Shown here: positions 1 through 12,600 of the stretch, piece after piece
Layout: each line of letters begins with the position of its first letter
Numbering within the stretch: position 1 is the first letter of the stretch
Assembly: GCA_026874595.1 (NCBI GenBank)
Contig: CM049309.1
Span: 56,351,926-56,415,925, forward strand
DNA: 64,000 bases
Direction of reading: 5' to 3'
From: Sipunculus nudus
Lineage: Eukaryota; Annelida; Sipuncula; Golfingiida; Sipunculidae
The notes under the pieces: model-generated
Told to the model about the DNA's origin: nothing
The model's database searches: none
What the model saw: only the letters and a program-made list of their open reading frames with translations
Translations under genes and position numbers: made by a program

Positions 1-3000
1 GTCGGTCCTTGTACAGCGCACATGTTTTACACCCTTCTACGTACTGTCTTATGTCAGCTGACATACCTGGCCAAAATATTAGTTGTCTGGCTCTGCGCAA
101 GCATGAATTTATGCCTTGGTGTCCCGCATGTACTTTCTTTTTCATGTCTCTTCTCATGCCAGCTGGTATAACAACTCTCTCTCCTCTGAGTATGAGTCCA
201 TCTTGTACGGTCAGTTCATCTCGATAATCGAAGAACGGCGTGACAGTGGAGCTTAGGGCGGTCTTGTTGTCAGGCCACCCTTTCATTATGATTTCCTTCA
301 ATGCTTGCATATCATCGTCAGCTGCTGTTGCTACTCTGAGCTCATGACGGCGATTCTTGTTGAGTGGGGTGTAATACACTTGACGAATGGACTCTTCATT
401 GGATTTGTCCACAGGTGATCGTGAAAGCGTGTCGGCCACTGGGATGGCCTTCCCCTGTTTGTATTCTAGCTCAAAATTGTATTCTTGACACTTCAAGAGA
501 AGGTTTTGTAGTCGTCGTGGTGCCTTGGCGAGGGGCTTTTTCCTTATGGACACAAGGGGCTTGTGATCAGTAATGACTGTGACATGTCGCCCGTACGTGT
601 AGTGGTGGAACTTGGTGAGGCCATATGTCACCGCCAGCATTTCCTTTTCTATTTGGGCATATCGCCGCTCTGTTTCGGTAAGTGTCCTACTGGCGAACGC
701 GATTGGTCTCCCCTCTTGAAATATAGCTGAGCCAAGGCCGTATTCACTTGCGTCATTTTCGATCACTAGCGGCTTTGTAGGATCGTAGAAAGCTAGCACT
801 GGTGTCTCAGTGATGAGTTTCTTGACCTTGTCATAGGTCTCTTGTTGTGAATTAGCCCACTGGAACGGCACATCTTTTTTCAGGAGGTCTAAGAGAGGCT
901 TGAGGATCTGGCTGAGATTAGGTAAGAATTTTGCCATATAGTTCACGCAACCAACAAATCTTCTGAGTTCATTCACATTTAGGGGTTCCTTCATCTGAGT
1001 GATAGCTTTAACTTTTTCAGGGTCTGATTGCAGCCCGTTTTCGGTCACTACATGTCCCATGAAAGCTATTTTCTTTGTTCGCAGTTCGAACTTATCTATG
1101 TTCAGTTTGATTCCCATCTGGGAGCAGCGCTCGAGAAAGGCTCTCAAATGTTTGTCATGTTGTTCGACGTCCTTACCATGTATGATGACATCGTCCGCAA
1201 TGCATAAAATCCCTGGGACCCCTTCAAGCGCTTCTGCGAGTTTTCGCTGGAATATTTCTGCCGAAACCGATATTCCAAAGGGTAGTCGTTTCCATCTATA
1301 GCGACCGTGGCATGTCTGAAATGTGGTCAGGAAGCTTGATTCTTCCTCAAGTTCAACATGCCAATATCCTGACGATAGATCTGCTTTTGAGAAAACACGA
1401 CTTTGACCTAGCTCATGTATTTTCTCTTCAAGGACTGGCAATGTCTGGTGCTCTCGTATCAAGACATTATTGAGCTCTGGTGGATCTAGGCACACCCTTA
1501 AGTCACCATTTCTTTTGTATTGCCACACCGGTTGACTAAGCCATTTAGTTGGTTCTTTCACTTTAGCTAGGACATCAAGCTTTTCAAGTCTGTCCAACTC
1601 TTTTTTGTATTTGTCTCGTATGGCTACTGGAGTTCGGCGCAAAGGCATTATCACTGGCACTGCGTCGTCTTTTACCCTGAGCTTGATCTTTCCGGGCAAT
1701 TTGCCCAACTTCCCGTCGAAAACAGGCGACTGCATCGGTTGGTAAAGCTGCACATTTTCTTTAACAATGGATAATCTCTCTATGTTCCTTTCTAGTACTT
1801 TCACTAAATTCATGTCAAGTGCAGTCTTCAGGCCTATGAGAGGAGTCAGACCCATGTTATCGTCAACCACTGTGAAGGGTAGGCTGTATTTCTTTTTGTT
1901 CTTTGGATTCTGTACCGAGCATCTGCATGTGCCAATTGAAGTGTATGTGCTGTCATTCCACATATTAAGTTTCTTTTTCTTTGGCTCAATTGATTTGGCA
2001 TATTTCCTTGGTAATGTATTACAGGACGCTCCTGTGTCTATTTCAAATACTACTTCTGACCCTTCCACGATCAGAACACATTCTAATCTCTCAGTTCCAT
2101 TGGATTTTAGCGTTTTGAGCCATTCTTCTTCAGACTCTGTCCCACTAACTTTCTGATTTTTGTGTGATGATCGGACAGTATTTAACCATTCATCATCTGA
2201 AGATTCTTCTGAACTGACATATTCTCTTTCACAGATTTGTTTAAGTCTTTCTGAGCGACATTTTGATGCAAAGTGGTTCTTCTTTTGGCACTTATTGCAT
2301 GTTTTTCCCCATGCAGGGCATGCTTCTTTCCTCATCCTGTGAATTGACCCGCAAAATTTGCATTCTTTATGCATCTGCCTAGGTTTGTCCTCATAGGTCT
2401 CTTTTGCATCTGCCTGTGGCCCCTTTTTTCGCTGTCTGTACTTTTGATTGGGTCTGACAACATTCACAGTCTCATCTTGCAGTGCACTGGTCTGCATAGT
2501 TGCACTTTCAGCAGTTTTACATATGTCAACACATTTTGTGAGGCAGAGTTGCCTTTCCTTTAAGAGGTCCATTCTGGTTCTTGGGTCTCTTATGCCCAGA
2601 ACTATTCTATCACGGAGCATTGAGTCAATGCATTCCTCACAATAGTTACAGGTTTTCACTAATGATCGTAGCTCTGCATAGAATGTCTCAAAAGACTCGC
2701 CCTCTGCTTGACATCTTTTGTTGAAGACATATCTCTCGTATGTTTCATTTATTTCCCCAACGCTGAATTTTTCAAAGGCCTCAATTATCTCTTTAACGGT
2801 CCTTGTGGTCTCATCACTGGCGAATTTAAAGCCATTGTACACTCTCAGGGCATCATCAGCAAGACAGTTAATGAGAAGTGCAATTTGTATTTCACGTGGT
2901 TGTCTGTCAAGTTTAGATAGAACTGCGTACGTGTGCCAGCGCTGTTTAAATATCTTCCAATTTTCTATTGGGGTCGATCCCAACGTTAGCGGTTGTGGGG

Positions 3001-3043
3001 GCCTGATGCCCGGAAATGGGGTATTGTCATCTGCGTCTGACAT
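1..3043 (-). CDS. Ty3/Gypsy retrotransposon Gag-Pol polyprotein, single open frame, truncated by the window edge
   Basis: The frame opens at an ATG at 3043 and runs about 1,014 codons to the left edge without a stop, with Gag and Pol in one frame. Visible parts in order: a Gag region (about residues 1-225); a zinc-binding segment starting at Cys228, followed by a canonical CX2CX4HX4C knuckle starting at Cys249; an aspartic protease with the motif DTGAS at Asp336; reverse transcriptase with IADD (Asp617-Asp618) in place of the usual YxDD; RNase H, with the catalytic-type Asp764 in ENDASEYG; and the HHCC zinc-binding head of integrase (near 60-150), ending in FWPGM and CKTC. The integrase core and 3' LTR lie outside the window. 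This order is that of Ty3/Gypsy (Metaviridae-type) elements. The long intact frame suggests a recent insertion. Neighbouring exons of a host gene run in the same direction. Confidence 0.93.
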   Translation of the reverse strand, partial: MSDADDNTPFPGIRPPQPLTLGSTPIENWKIFKQRWHTYAVLSKLDRQPREIQIALLINCLADDALRVYNGFKFASDETTRTVKEIIEAFEKFSVGEINETYERYVFNKRCQAEGESFETFYAELRSLVKTCNYCEECIDSMLRDRIVLGIRDPRTRMDLLKERQLCLTKCVDICKTAESATMQTSALQDETVNVVRPNQKYRQRKKGPQADAKETYEDKPRQMHKECKFCGSIHRMRKEACPAWGKTCNKCQKKNHFASKCRSERLKQICEREYVSSEESSDDEWLNTVRSSHKNQKVSGTESEEEWLKTLKSNGTERLECVLIVEGSEVVFEIDTGASCNTLPRKYAKSIEPKKKKLNMWNDSTYTSIGTCRCSVQNPKNKKKYSLPFTVVDDNMGLTPLIGLKTALDMNLVKVLERNIERLSIVKENVQLYQPMQSPVFDGKLGKLPGKIKLRVKDDAVPVIMPLRRTPVAIRDKYKKELDRLEKLDVLAKVKEPTKWLSQPVWQYKRNGDLRVCLDPPELNNVLIREHQTLPVLEEKIHELGQSRVFSKADLSSGYWHVELEEESSFLTTFQTCHGRYRWKRLPFGISVSAEIFQRKLAEALEGVPGILCIADDVIIHGKDVEQHDKHLRAFLERCSQMGIKLNIDKFELRTKKIAFMGHVVTENGLQSDPEKVKAITQMKEPLNVNELRRFVGCVNYMAKFLPNLSQILKPLLDLLKKDVPFQWANSQQETYDKVKKLITETPVLAFYDPTKPLVIENDASEYGLGSAIFQEGRPIAFASRTLTETERRYAQIEKEMLAVTYGLTKFHHYTYGRHVTVITDHKPLVSIRKKPLAKAPRRLQNLLLKCQEYNFELEYKQGKAIPVADTLSRSPVDKSNEESIRQVYYTPLNKNRRHELRVATAADDDMQALKEIIMKGWPDNKTALSSTVTPFFDYRDELTVQDGLILRGERVVIPAGMRRDMKKKVHAGHQGINSCLRRARQLIFWPGMSADIRQYVEGCKTCALYKDR

Positions 3044-3307
3044 CACTAGTCTCTCAAGTTCATCAATTACACGGTATAGTGGCAATATTCAAGAGGTACA
3101 CTCACCAAAGTTCGTTTCCACGACGAATATTCACGACTTATCCTCTTGTAATGTCAGTAATATCACACTATCCTGTGTTATCGCTCAGCCGCGGCAATGC
3201 CGCGCCGGTTGTCCTTTCCGTGAAAAGTCAGTTTGTTTTCTCGATACTACAGAAATCTGATTGTTTATGCACTGTTCCTGGAATGGATTATACTTCCGTG
3301 AACCATT

Positions 3308-3325
3308 CCTCCACCGCTGCCACCA
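3308..3325 (-). other. Putative primer-binding site of the Gypsy element
   Basis: Reading the minus strand, the sequence directly after a CA-ending LTR boundary is TGGTGGCAGCGGTGGAGG. It starts with TGG, as expected for complementarity to a tRNA 3' CCA end, and lies about 265 nt before the Gag ATG. The cognate tRNA was not identified. Confidence 0.55.
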
Positions 3326-3560
3326 TGTTGCGTGTTTTATACTTTCACACAAACAATAAGACTCAGATTCAGTTGACACGAACATCTGTATTCATCAAAT
3401 TACATTTCTGAACTAAGCGGGCGGCTGGGGCCGCTTGCAAGAGTGATGCTGTCGCTTACGGTAATTACTAGGCTCGCTTATGTAAACAAAACCAAGTGTT
3501 ATTAATGTTAATTTTAATATACGTAAACACTACCAGTAAATGCTTTGAAGTTTATTATAA
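3326..3560 (-). repeat. 5' LTR of the Gypsy element (inner boundary clear, outer boundary uncertain)
   Basis: On the minus strand this stretch ends in AACA immediately before the primer-binding site. Non-coding sequence with a TATAAAA string sits close to the boundary. Several TGT starts between about 3490 and 3570 could be the outer edge. The second LTR is outside the window, so neither the length nor a target duplication can be settled. Confidence 0.55.
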
Positions 3561-3676
3561 ACACATACCTTTTTTGATAAAATTTCACTTTAGACCCCTT
3601 TTGGTTTGAGAGTTAACTGGCATCAAGTGTATCTTGAAATGTTAATCATAATCAGTAAAATGAAGTTGTATGTTAC

Positions 3677-6600
3677 CACAGGAGGCATCTTGGTGATCAT
3701 CCAGACGATGGCTGCCTGGCCACTGTGGTCTTCTACTCCTGCTGGTGCTGGGTCATCCAGCTCTAACAGCAGCCGAGCTGTCTCACTGCGATCTGTAAAA
3801 GAAACATCAGTGTGGTTATCAGTTATCTTCAAAATCTCTATAAAAACACCAACTCTACTGACAAAACCTGATATATGATTAGCCTAAATATAATGTCTTT
3901 GCAAAAACTGAACAAAAACAGGAAAGCAAAACAATATAATGATTTTATACCATCATTGGCAATAATAAATAAATGGAGGATACCACATTACCAAGTATGT
4001 TTTTTTTTCACGCTTCTTCCATTTTACCCCATTAGCGCAGTTCAAATTTTCGCGCAAATCAGTATGTATGAGATTTTCAATTTATATCAAATTATCAAAA
4101 TATTTAAACGATTACATAAAATATAGGTTTGTGAGGCAACCTACCTTCCACCTCCTGGTTACGGGCTAGTGAGTACTGTGATTGCACAGGGTAAACAATA
4201 CGTAATTACCAGGACTAATTACGTTTGATGATGCAATGGTACAGCACAAAGACATGCTGTTTGACAAATGAGTAAATTGACCACAATCACGGCTGGTTCT
4301 CATTCATACTTCAAAGACATTTGGAGGGCGGTTCTAAAGGTTTTCAAAGGCTATTTGTTTCACAGTTGTTTCTACAAATCACTATTAAGCGGCTGAAATA
4401 TCCTTTGCTATGAAATCTTATAACAAGCAACGTGATTACTCTGACATCCTGGTTGAAGAAGCCTCAACTCAAGCGACCCCACATTGAGGGATTCCAAGAC
4501 TCACGTGACTGTGTGTCAGGCGAGAATTCTCCAGTCTTTCAAGTGGCAAACGATTGCATCGATCAGCAAGTGACATCACAACTTGCCAATTGCCGCCTGG
4601 ATTAATCCCAAAATTATGATGAAAACTTTAGACTTTTGTCTATACAAAATACATTTTATATGTAAAAATGTTGTTCAATTTCTCAACTGCCAAAATAAAC
4701 ATTAACGATCTATATGACACATCATTGTCTATTCAATTCGCCAATACTCTCTACTTGTATCTATAACAAAGTGTCGGCCCTGAAAGTAAAAAAAAGTTAC
4801 CTACACGGACATGTTTGGGGTGTTCGAAATAACGCGGGTTCTTAATTTAGCGCAAATCACGCTCCCGCGAAGAGCGCAAAAATAAAAACCCCACTAACAA
4901 AACCACTTCCACAGTATTCTGGCTGTCACATCTTGGATATCTTTGGAAGGATTTTAATTGATTATTTTGTCACACTTACCAAGTTCTGCTGCCAGATGAA
5001 GTGGGGTACGACCTTTATAATCCCGAACATCCTTGTACAGACAGCCCTTTTTTATCAGCATTTTGAGCGACTGACAGGCATCATTCTTTGCTGCAAAATG
5101 CACCGGTGTCTGGTTCTCCTTAAGTGTGTACACCTCCTTGTTTGCTACAACATACAAATATTGACATAGTTATACATTCTGATAAGTGTAGGTCTCTTAA
5201 TGAAAGCTGTGTGTGCAATAGTTCAAGCCAAAACTTATCATACTGATTGTCCTCACATAAGCATGCTGAAAAGTTGACTTAAAATCCCATAATTAAAGAT
5301 GTAGTTGGTCACTTGATCAGGATACTTTAGTTTTGCCCTTAATAACACGTACAGATCTACCTCCTTCAAAGGCCTGCATGGCACCCAGGCCAGCCAGTAT
5401 CTGTCTACTGCCAGTGAACAGGGTAATATAATCCTAACTTAATGACTCAATTGCTTAAATGCCATGGTATGAGGTGCAGGCATATCTCCCATGTTACTCA
5501 ATGTATGTTCACCATAGAGGGGGGTACTCAATGTATGTTCAGCAAAGGAGAGAGATAAAGTTCTCAATGTATGTTCACTAAAGGGGAGAGTACTCAATGT
5601 GTGTTCACCAAAGGGGGACAGAGGCCACACTCACCTCAACTGATACACTAATAAGAATACTGACACAGACTCCTGGCAGGAACATATATACTAACAGAGG
5701 GTCAAGACAAGAACATTTATATACTAATACAGACTAAGCGGAAGCATGCATGCTGACACAGACACAAGCAAGGAACACAAACACTGACACAGCTTGCTCT
5801 TGTTCTGTATACTGAGAGTCACCTTTGTGTGTAATGAGGTACTCCACCATTTCTGGGTAGTCAACAGCTGCTGCCACATGGAGAGGTGTACGACCAAAGT
5901 TGTCTCCTTGATTGACATTGGCTCCGCGCTCTATCAAGAATTTAGCCACATCCACGTGCCATGCTCGGGCCACCTATGTCAAAGGAAAAAAATTTCACAC
6001 AAATTTAAAGTGATGTAAACTTAATCAAACATTGAGAACTATTACCTTCACAGGTCTTTAAATAGGAAGTTTATTATAGAAGTAAGTGTAAAAAGAAATG
6101 AAATGCTAACAGGGTTTAATGAAGTTGGTTATTTCAAAACAATGCATAATAAGAAACACATTGAGAAAGACATTTTTGCACCTTTAAATCTTTCATTAAG
6201 TTAATATTTCAGGAGTATTCATACAGTAAACATTTATCAAACACATGCACGTTTCACAGACATGCTGATATGTTGCATACTGACCTCATGGAGCACTGTT
6301 TGACCATATTTGTCAGTGCAGCCAATACGAGCACCATCCTTGAGAAGTTTCTCCACAAACTCAAGGTCCACACATGCATCTTCTTCCTCTTTTGCAAGAT
6401 TTGCAAAATACTGGATCAGGTTCCTATTTTTAGCAATAATGTAATTCCTCTCTGTGTTTTTGATGGTAGCATCTGTCAGATCTTTGGATTCACCCAGTTC
6501 TTCTGTGAGACCGATTCCTCCAGTGTTCCTGCGATCCAAGCCTCGCTCCTCTATAGAAGATTTCCCAAATAAAATAATGAGAACACAATGACTCTGACGT

Positions 6601-9600
6601 TCAAAAGTATCACAACCTGCCCAAATGGTTAACTGGTTAAAAAGCATGATCCAAAGCATATTTTGTTGATGAAAATATTTATTCCTGTAAAAAAGAACTG
6701 CAGGCAAATTTACTCTTTTTTTTTCAAATATTGTTTATCTAACCTACAATATATGATCCTCTGGATGATCACAGCTAATCCTGTTAGTACAATATACAAG
6801 GTAATCTGCTATTGTTACAGTTGGTGAGAGTGCAGCATCCTTCAGCATGTTCATCTGAAGATGTTACAAAGCATTGTCCACAGATTTCTCATAAGTCAGC
6901 TGAATAGGAAAACATTTACTCACATGTTAAAGAGACAGATTTTCCTCACAAATTAAATCTTCAATTAGAATATACAAATTAATTAATATATTATCTATAA
7001 GAAATTAAAAACAAGTGACCCATGGGTCATGATGCTCAGCTGACTGGGAAGAGATTCGCAAAAGGAAATTTTATCATCTGAATGGTAGTATATACCCATT
7101 CAACTGAAGCATCAAACAGATTAACCGACAGGCCAAGATTGTGTCTGTATTTATATCTCTCAAAAATAGAGAAAAAATGCATAAACTTTAAAATAAATAC
7201 AGGTGGCTCCACCAGTCTGCAGAAACTAATAAAAACACTTAATGGTCAATATCCATGCAAAGAATCATGGTGATCTCTGGCCATTAGTTGATCAGATACT
7301 TCAGCTTTTGTATCAAATTTTCCATTATTCTTAGCGATACTTCAGAGTCCTATAGCTTGAAGGATATGGGTAACAGAGACCTAATTTCAGGTTTCCACAG
7401 ACACTTTTCAACGGCCTCCTTGCATTACAAGAATGAAGAATCTAGGTCCAGTTGTTACAAATTTTTACGATTTGACAGATAACAACATCTTTAAAGGTCT
7501 AAAAAACAGAGAAAAAAATTCGTAAAAATTTGAAAAAAAAGAGGTGGCGCACCCTGTCTGCAGAAACTGATGGAACACCTCATGATCAATATATTTGCCA
7601 AAAATCATGAATATCAGTGTTGTAGTTATTGAAATACAGCAGTTTTTGTATAAAATTTTTCATTATTCTTGGGGGGGGGGTATTTAGGAGCCATACTGCT
7701 TAAAGGATATGGGTAACAGAGATCTAATTTCAGGTTTCCATGGAGACTTTTCATGGGTCTTTCTGTGTGTCAAGAATGAAGATTCTTGGTCTAGTTGTTA
7801 TGATTTGTGCCCTGTTAACAGATGTTCATATCTTTAAACGTCTCAAAATTGAGAAAAAAATTCATTATAACACCCGAACAAATAGAGATGGTGCCACCAG
7901 TCTGCAGAAACTGATGAAACACTCAATGATCAATATCCATGCAAACAATTATGGTGATCTCTGCATTAGTTGTCCAGATACTTCAGCTTTTGTATCAAAT
8001 TTTCCATTATTCTGAGCTGTACTTTGGAGTGCCATAGTTCAAAGGATATGGGTAACAGAGACCTAATTTCAGGTTTCCATGGAGACTTTTCATGGGTCTC
8101 CCTGCGTGTCAAGAATGAAGATTCTAGTTGTTACGATTTGTACCCTGTTGACAGATAACTACATCCTTGAAGGTCTCAAAAATTGTAAAAATTTGAAAAA
8201 ATATAGGTGGCGCCACCAGTCTGCAGGAACTGATGGAACACCTCTTGATCAATATGTATGCCAAAAATCATGACCATCAGTGTTGTAGTTATTGAGATGT
8301 TGCAGTTTTTTTTTTATCAAATTTTCCATTATTCTGGGGGGGGGGGGTAATAGGGAGCCCCACAGCTCAAAAGATATGGATAACAGAGACCTTATTTCTG
8401 GTTTTAATGGAGACTTTTCATAGGTCTCTCACTGTGTCAAGAATGAAGATACTCTCGGTCCAGTCTTTACTATTTGTGCCCTGTGAACAGATTTCAAATT
8501 TTAAAGGTTTAAAATAGAGAAAAAAATTCCTAAAAAATCGAAAAATACAGGTGGCACCAGCAGTCTGCAGAAACTGATGATACATCTCATGATCAATATG
8601 TATGCCAAAAATCATGACCATCAGTGATGTAGTTAATGAGATATTGAAGTTTTTGTATGAAATTTTTGACTATTCTGTGGGGTACTTTGGGGCCCCATAG
8701 CTCAAAGGATATGGGTAACAGAAACCTAATTTCTGGTTTCCAAGGAGATTTTTCATGGACCTCGCAGAATGTCAAGTTACAAGTTTCTAGGTCCAGTGGT
8801 TACAATTTGTGCCAGGTTAACAGACGGACAGACGGATGACGGACAATGGGTGATCGCTATAGCTCAGATGACTTACAGTCAGGTGAGCTAAAAATTATTT
8901 AAAGCACATCAGATCAGGAGCATTTGGAAAAAAAATCACTGCATTCAAAATGACAAAAAATGTTTTTAATTGTAAGCCTCAGTTTCTTCATATTATTTTA
9001 TAAGTAGAAATATGATCTAATTGGAAATGCTGTGCATTACCACACTACAACTATAGTGTTGAACATGTCTGTTAGGCAGATATAAATATTGATGATAAAT
9101 GTTTTATAATTATCACAGATTCACTGAAGACTATAATAATTTAGAACATTTCAGCTGAACAACACCAAATTTAGAATCAATTATTTAGAGATAATGATAC
9201 ATGCAACTGCATTCAGACCACAAACAAAAATAAGCACAAAAATATATCTGCAATAAAGTACAGCTTTGCGTTGTCATTATCAATCATGCATGCATTTATT
9301 ACATTCAGATTAAAATTCAGCACATCTTTGCTGAAAGGTAACTGTAAAACAACAAATAATCATGATCAAAGTACACATTGATTTTTGCACAGTTTAGCTG
9401 AATAAGGGTAGCACTGTGAGCAACAAATCAGGGGTATAAACATGTACACTGTTATCATATACTCAATTAAACAAAAAGAACAAGGATGAAACTTAACATA
9501 TACGGTATAGCAGTTTCAAGCTGAGGGTTACATAATGACACATATGAAATTATGACTTGATTTCTGTGTTGTATCAACACCTGTACTGTATGTATAGTCA

Positions 9601-12600
9601 TCATCATTAATCTCTGTATTCCATATACAGTAAGAAGCAAATTATTAGAGGTCTGGACGGGACCACCCCCTGGTGGTTCAGTCCATTACATTAAAGCGGA
9701 CTTGTCCTGGTCTGGTCCAGCTGTAGGTGGTCCAGGCAGTAGGTGGACCTGTCCAAGCAGTCTTGTCCATTTATTAAAATATCATTAAAATTAAAATTAA
9801 ATTGTTTTATTCTGTGTTTGTTCTACATAATTTTTTCATTACATATATTTGTTCAAATATTTAACAAAATTTAATATCATACACAGCAAAATGTGCAGTA
9901 AATGTAATATTATAATCCATAGTTGAATCGCTAGATCTGGGTTTGATTTTTTAATGACATATTTAAAATTACAATCTCTGTAAATAATATTACAACAGTG
10001 GAATATATTGTGCTACTTTGTGGGGCATGGTGGTTAGAAAAATATAAACCAAATTGTGCAGGGTGGTCAAGCTAATTTCAGTAAAGAATTTGCTGGGTGG
10101 GTATGGATGTGGATTGACAGTAGCTGATTAGTTATGTAGAGGTTTAAGTGTGATTTGATACAGAAAACTTATTAATCTAATGTTAATGATTTATTATATA
10201 GAATATATTTAATGTATTAAACATAAAGAAATTGGTCTAATGATCTAATGCTGAACATGTTATAAATAACCTTTATATATACTGTTATTCGGAGGGAATA
10301 ATATAAAATAATACACATATATAATTATACTGTTGCAGCTGCCATTGCTTTAAATACATTTTACATAGCTAAAGAGTCTTTCTTTGACAGGTAAATTATC
10401 AATTATTCATAACCCGACTTGTTGGTTAAAACTAAATCCTCAAAGTCATCTGTTTAGCTTAAACCTTTAAACATTAGGTAGAGCAGTCTGGACCGGTCTG
10501 GTTCAGGGATAAGCGATCTGGTATTTTGTGTTTGCGGTCTGGTTCAGTCCAGCCCAAAATTGTGTACCAGACTTGTCCAAGCAGTCTGGTCCTAATCTCT
10601 ACAAATTATATATTAATTTGTCTAATTAGCTATCTCTGTACATGATTTAGGTCAAAGTTTTGTCCGTGAAGGTCTATCAGATTATGCAGCTATTATACAG
10701 AGAAGATTATGATACAACTACAAAGCAAGAAAAAGAAGGTATGAAGCATTACATCAGATGTTGTACACTGCAGTTTAGTGTACAGATATATAATTACATG
10801 TAGCATTAGTACAGGAAATCTTCTGCTTATCAACATCAGGACAAACTGGTTTATAGATATCAACATTGGTTTTATCAAGATAATGTGCTGAAAAGTTTTT
10901 GTCATCTAACAACTCGGTTTATTGTTCCAGTAAGTCAAATACCACATTCATTATTTGTTGCATTTTAATTAAGTAATGGTTATATTATCTAGTCATTTGC
11001 ATAAACAGATAATTCAGTCTCAAACTATATACAGTACATAGGCCTTATAATTTGGCTAGTAAATTAAATTCTTATAAATAAGACATCTGGACTTAAACCT
11101 ACAGAAAATTATGATTATGACAAAATTTACAAGCTAATGGTAGAGGTGTTATTGCTGGACGAAATGATGCATGGCAACATTCAGCTGATATAGAAGGGTT
11201 AAAGCACCTTAACAATGTGAAGCTGTATGCAGATGGACAGAGAAATGATTCAGAAAATTGGAAAAGATGGAACATGCAGTCAGGACAGGTCGGAGAATGA
11301 ACTTCAGAAGAGCCCAGGGGACATGTGCAGTTAATAAAATAAATATCAAATACATAGCAGGGTTTTATTCTCTCCTGCACATGATGTGAATAGTAAGAAT
11401 TTACTAAGAAATGACAAAACCATCACACAGGAGAAAAAGTGGAACATCTTTCCATGACCACTTATGCTACTGCCATCTCTCAGTTAAAGAAACTTGGATA
11501 TTCCTGATACTCCTGGAATATTTAATAATTTGTCAAATTATAAATACTGATAATATGGCAATTATTTTATCAATACAAGAAAATGTTGACTCTGAGATCC
11601 AGTCCCTGTCTTTATTGCTTCATGTAGACCTAATATAATATCACTTAATTCTAATACTTGAGCGTAAACAAGTTCTATTAATATTATTGTGATGGCATTA
11701 GTTATAATAAACTGGTTTCAGTAAGGCATGTCAGATATTTTTTATTGGTGCTCATCTCTCAATTCCTTGGGTTTATTACAATACAGAAAGTGGCACCAAG
11801 TACATGCATGCACCTTATGCATATCTTCATAAGGTATCATTATCTCTCAGCTCTATTGCTAAACAGCAAAGAAATGTAAAACATTGCCAATCGACAATAA
11901 ATCTAAATTTACTATAGTCATCCCAAAACAGTTTACATTCCCAGTAAAGGTAACAAAAATTATGTATGCATGACTCTGAATGAATTTAAAAAAAAACAAT
12001 AAGGATTATTCCATGTGAAGGGCTTCTAGTCTGAATTGGTATTTCATTAAACATACAGTTTAACTGGAAGGTATTTTGAAATGCTACTAGAAATGGATTT
12101 GTTAAATGCACAAGTGTGTGCCTTGGGCCCTTCTAAGATCTGCTGTTTCATGATAAAGGGAGCTAAAAGTAAGCATGCAGGGGAACATGATTTTGTTCCA
12201 CTATTTATACTGATACCTGTACTGACCATTCTCTGTCACATAAAAATAACATGTACATCAGCATATATTCAAACCACACTAAACAGCAAAATAAGCAGCA
12301 GAATATTGCTGAATAATATCTAAGAATTAAAGCTTAAACAGACTCATCCTTGGAAACTGATACAGAACCTGGCGAATGGTTATATGCTTAGGTACAGCTG
12401 CTTGGCAAAACACCCAAGCAGATTAAGATTTTAAGAAACTTAAAATACAGACATGATGAAAGCTATCTACATTCTGTAATACAGGACACTCAGGAACACC
12501 AAGCGTTTATGTGAACCAGAGAATTACAGCAGTGAACATCAAGAGTCACATCTGGACTAGTCTTGTATGGCACACAATGCACAATTAAAATACATCATGC

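Noticed and set aside
7021-8893. Regularly spaced repeats as a CRISPR-like array
   Set aside because: The repeats are ~335-bp diverged tandem units in a eukaryotic intron, not short identical repeats with unique spacers.
11140-11310. Short plus-strand frame reading GRNDAWQHSADIEG
   Set aside because: It looks protein-like for about 50 codons but ends in a stop, lacks splice sites that join to anything, and was not recognised.
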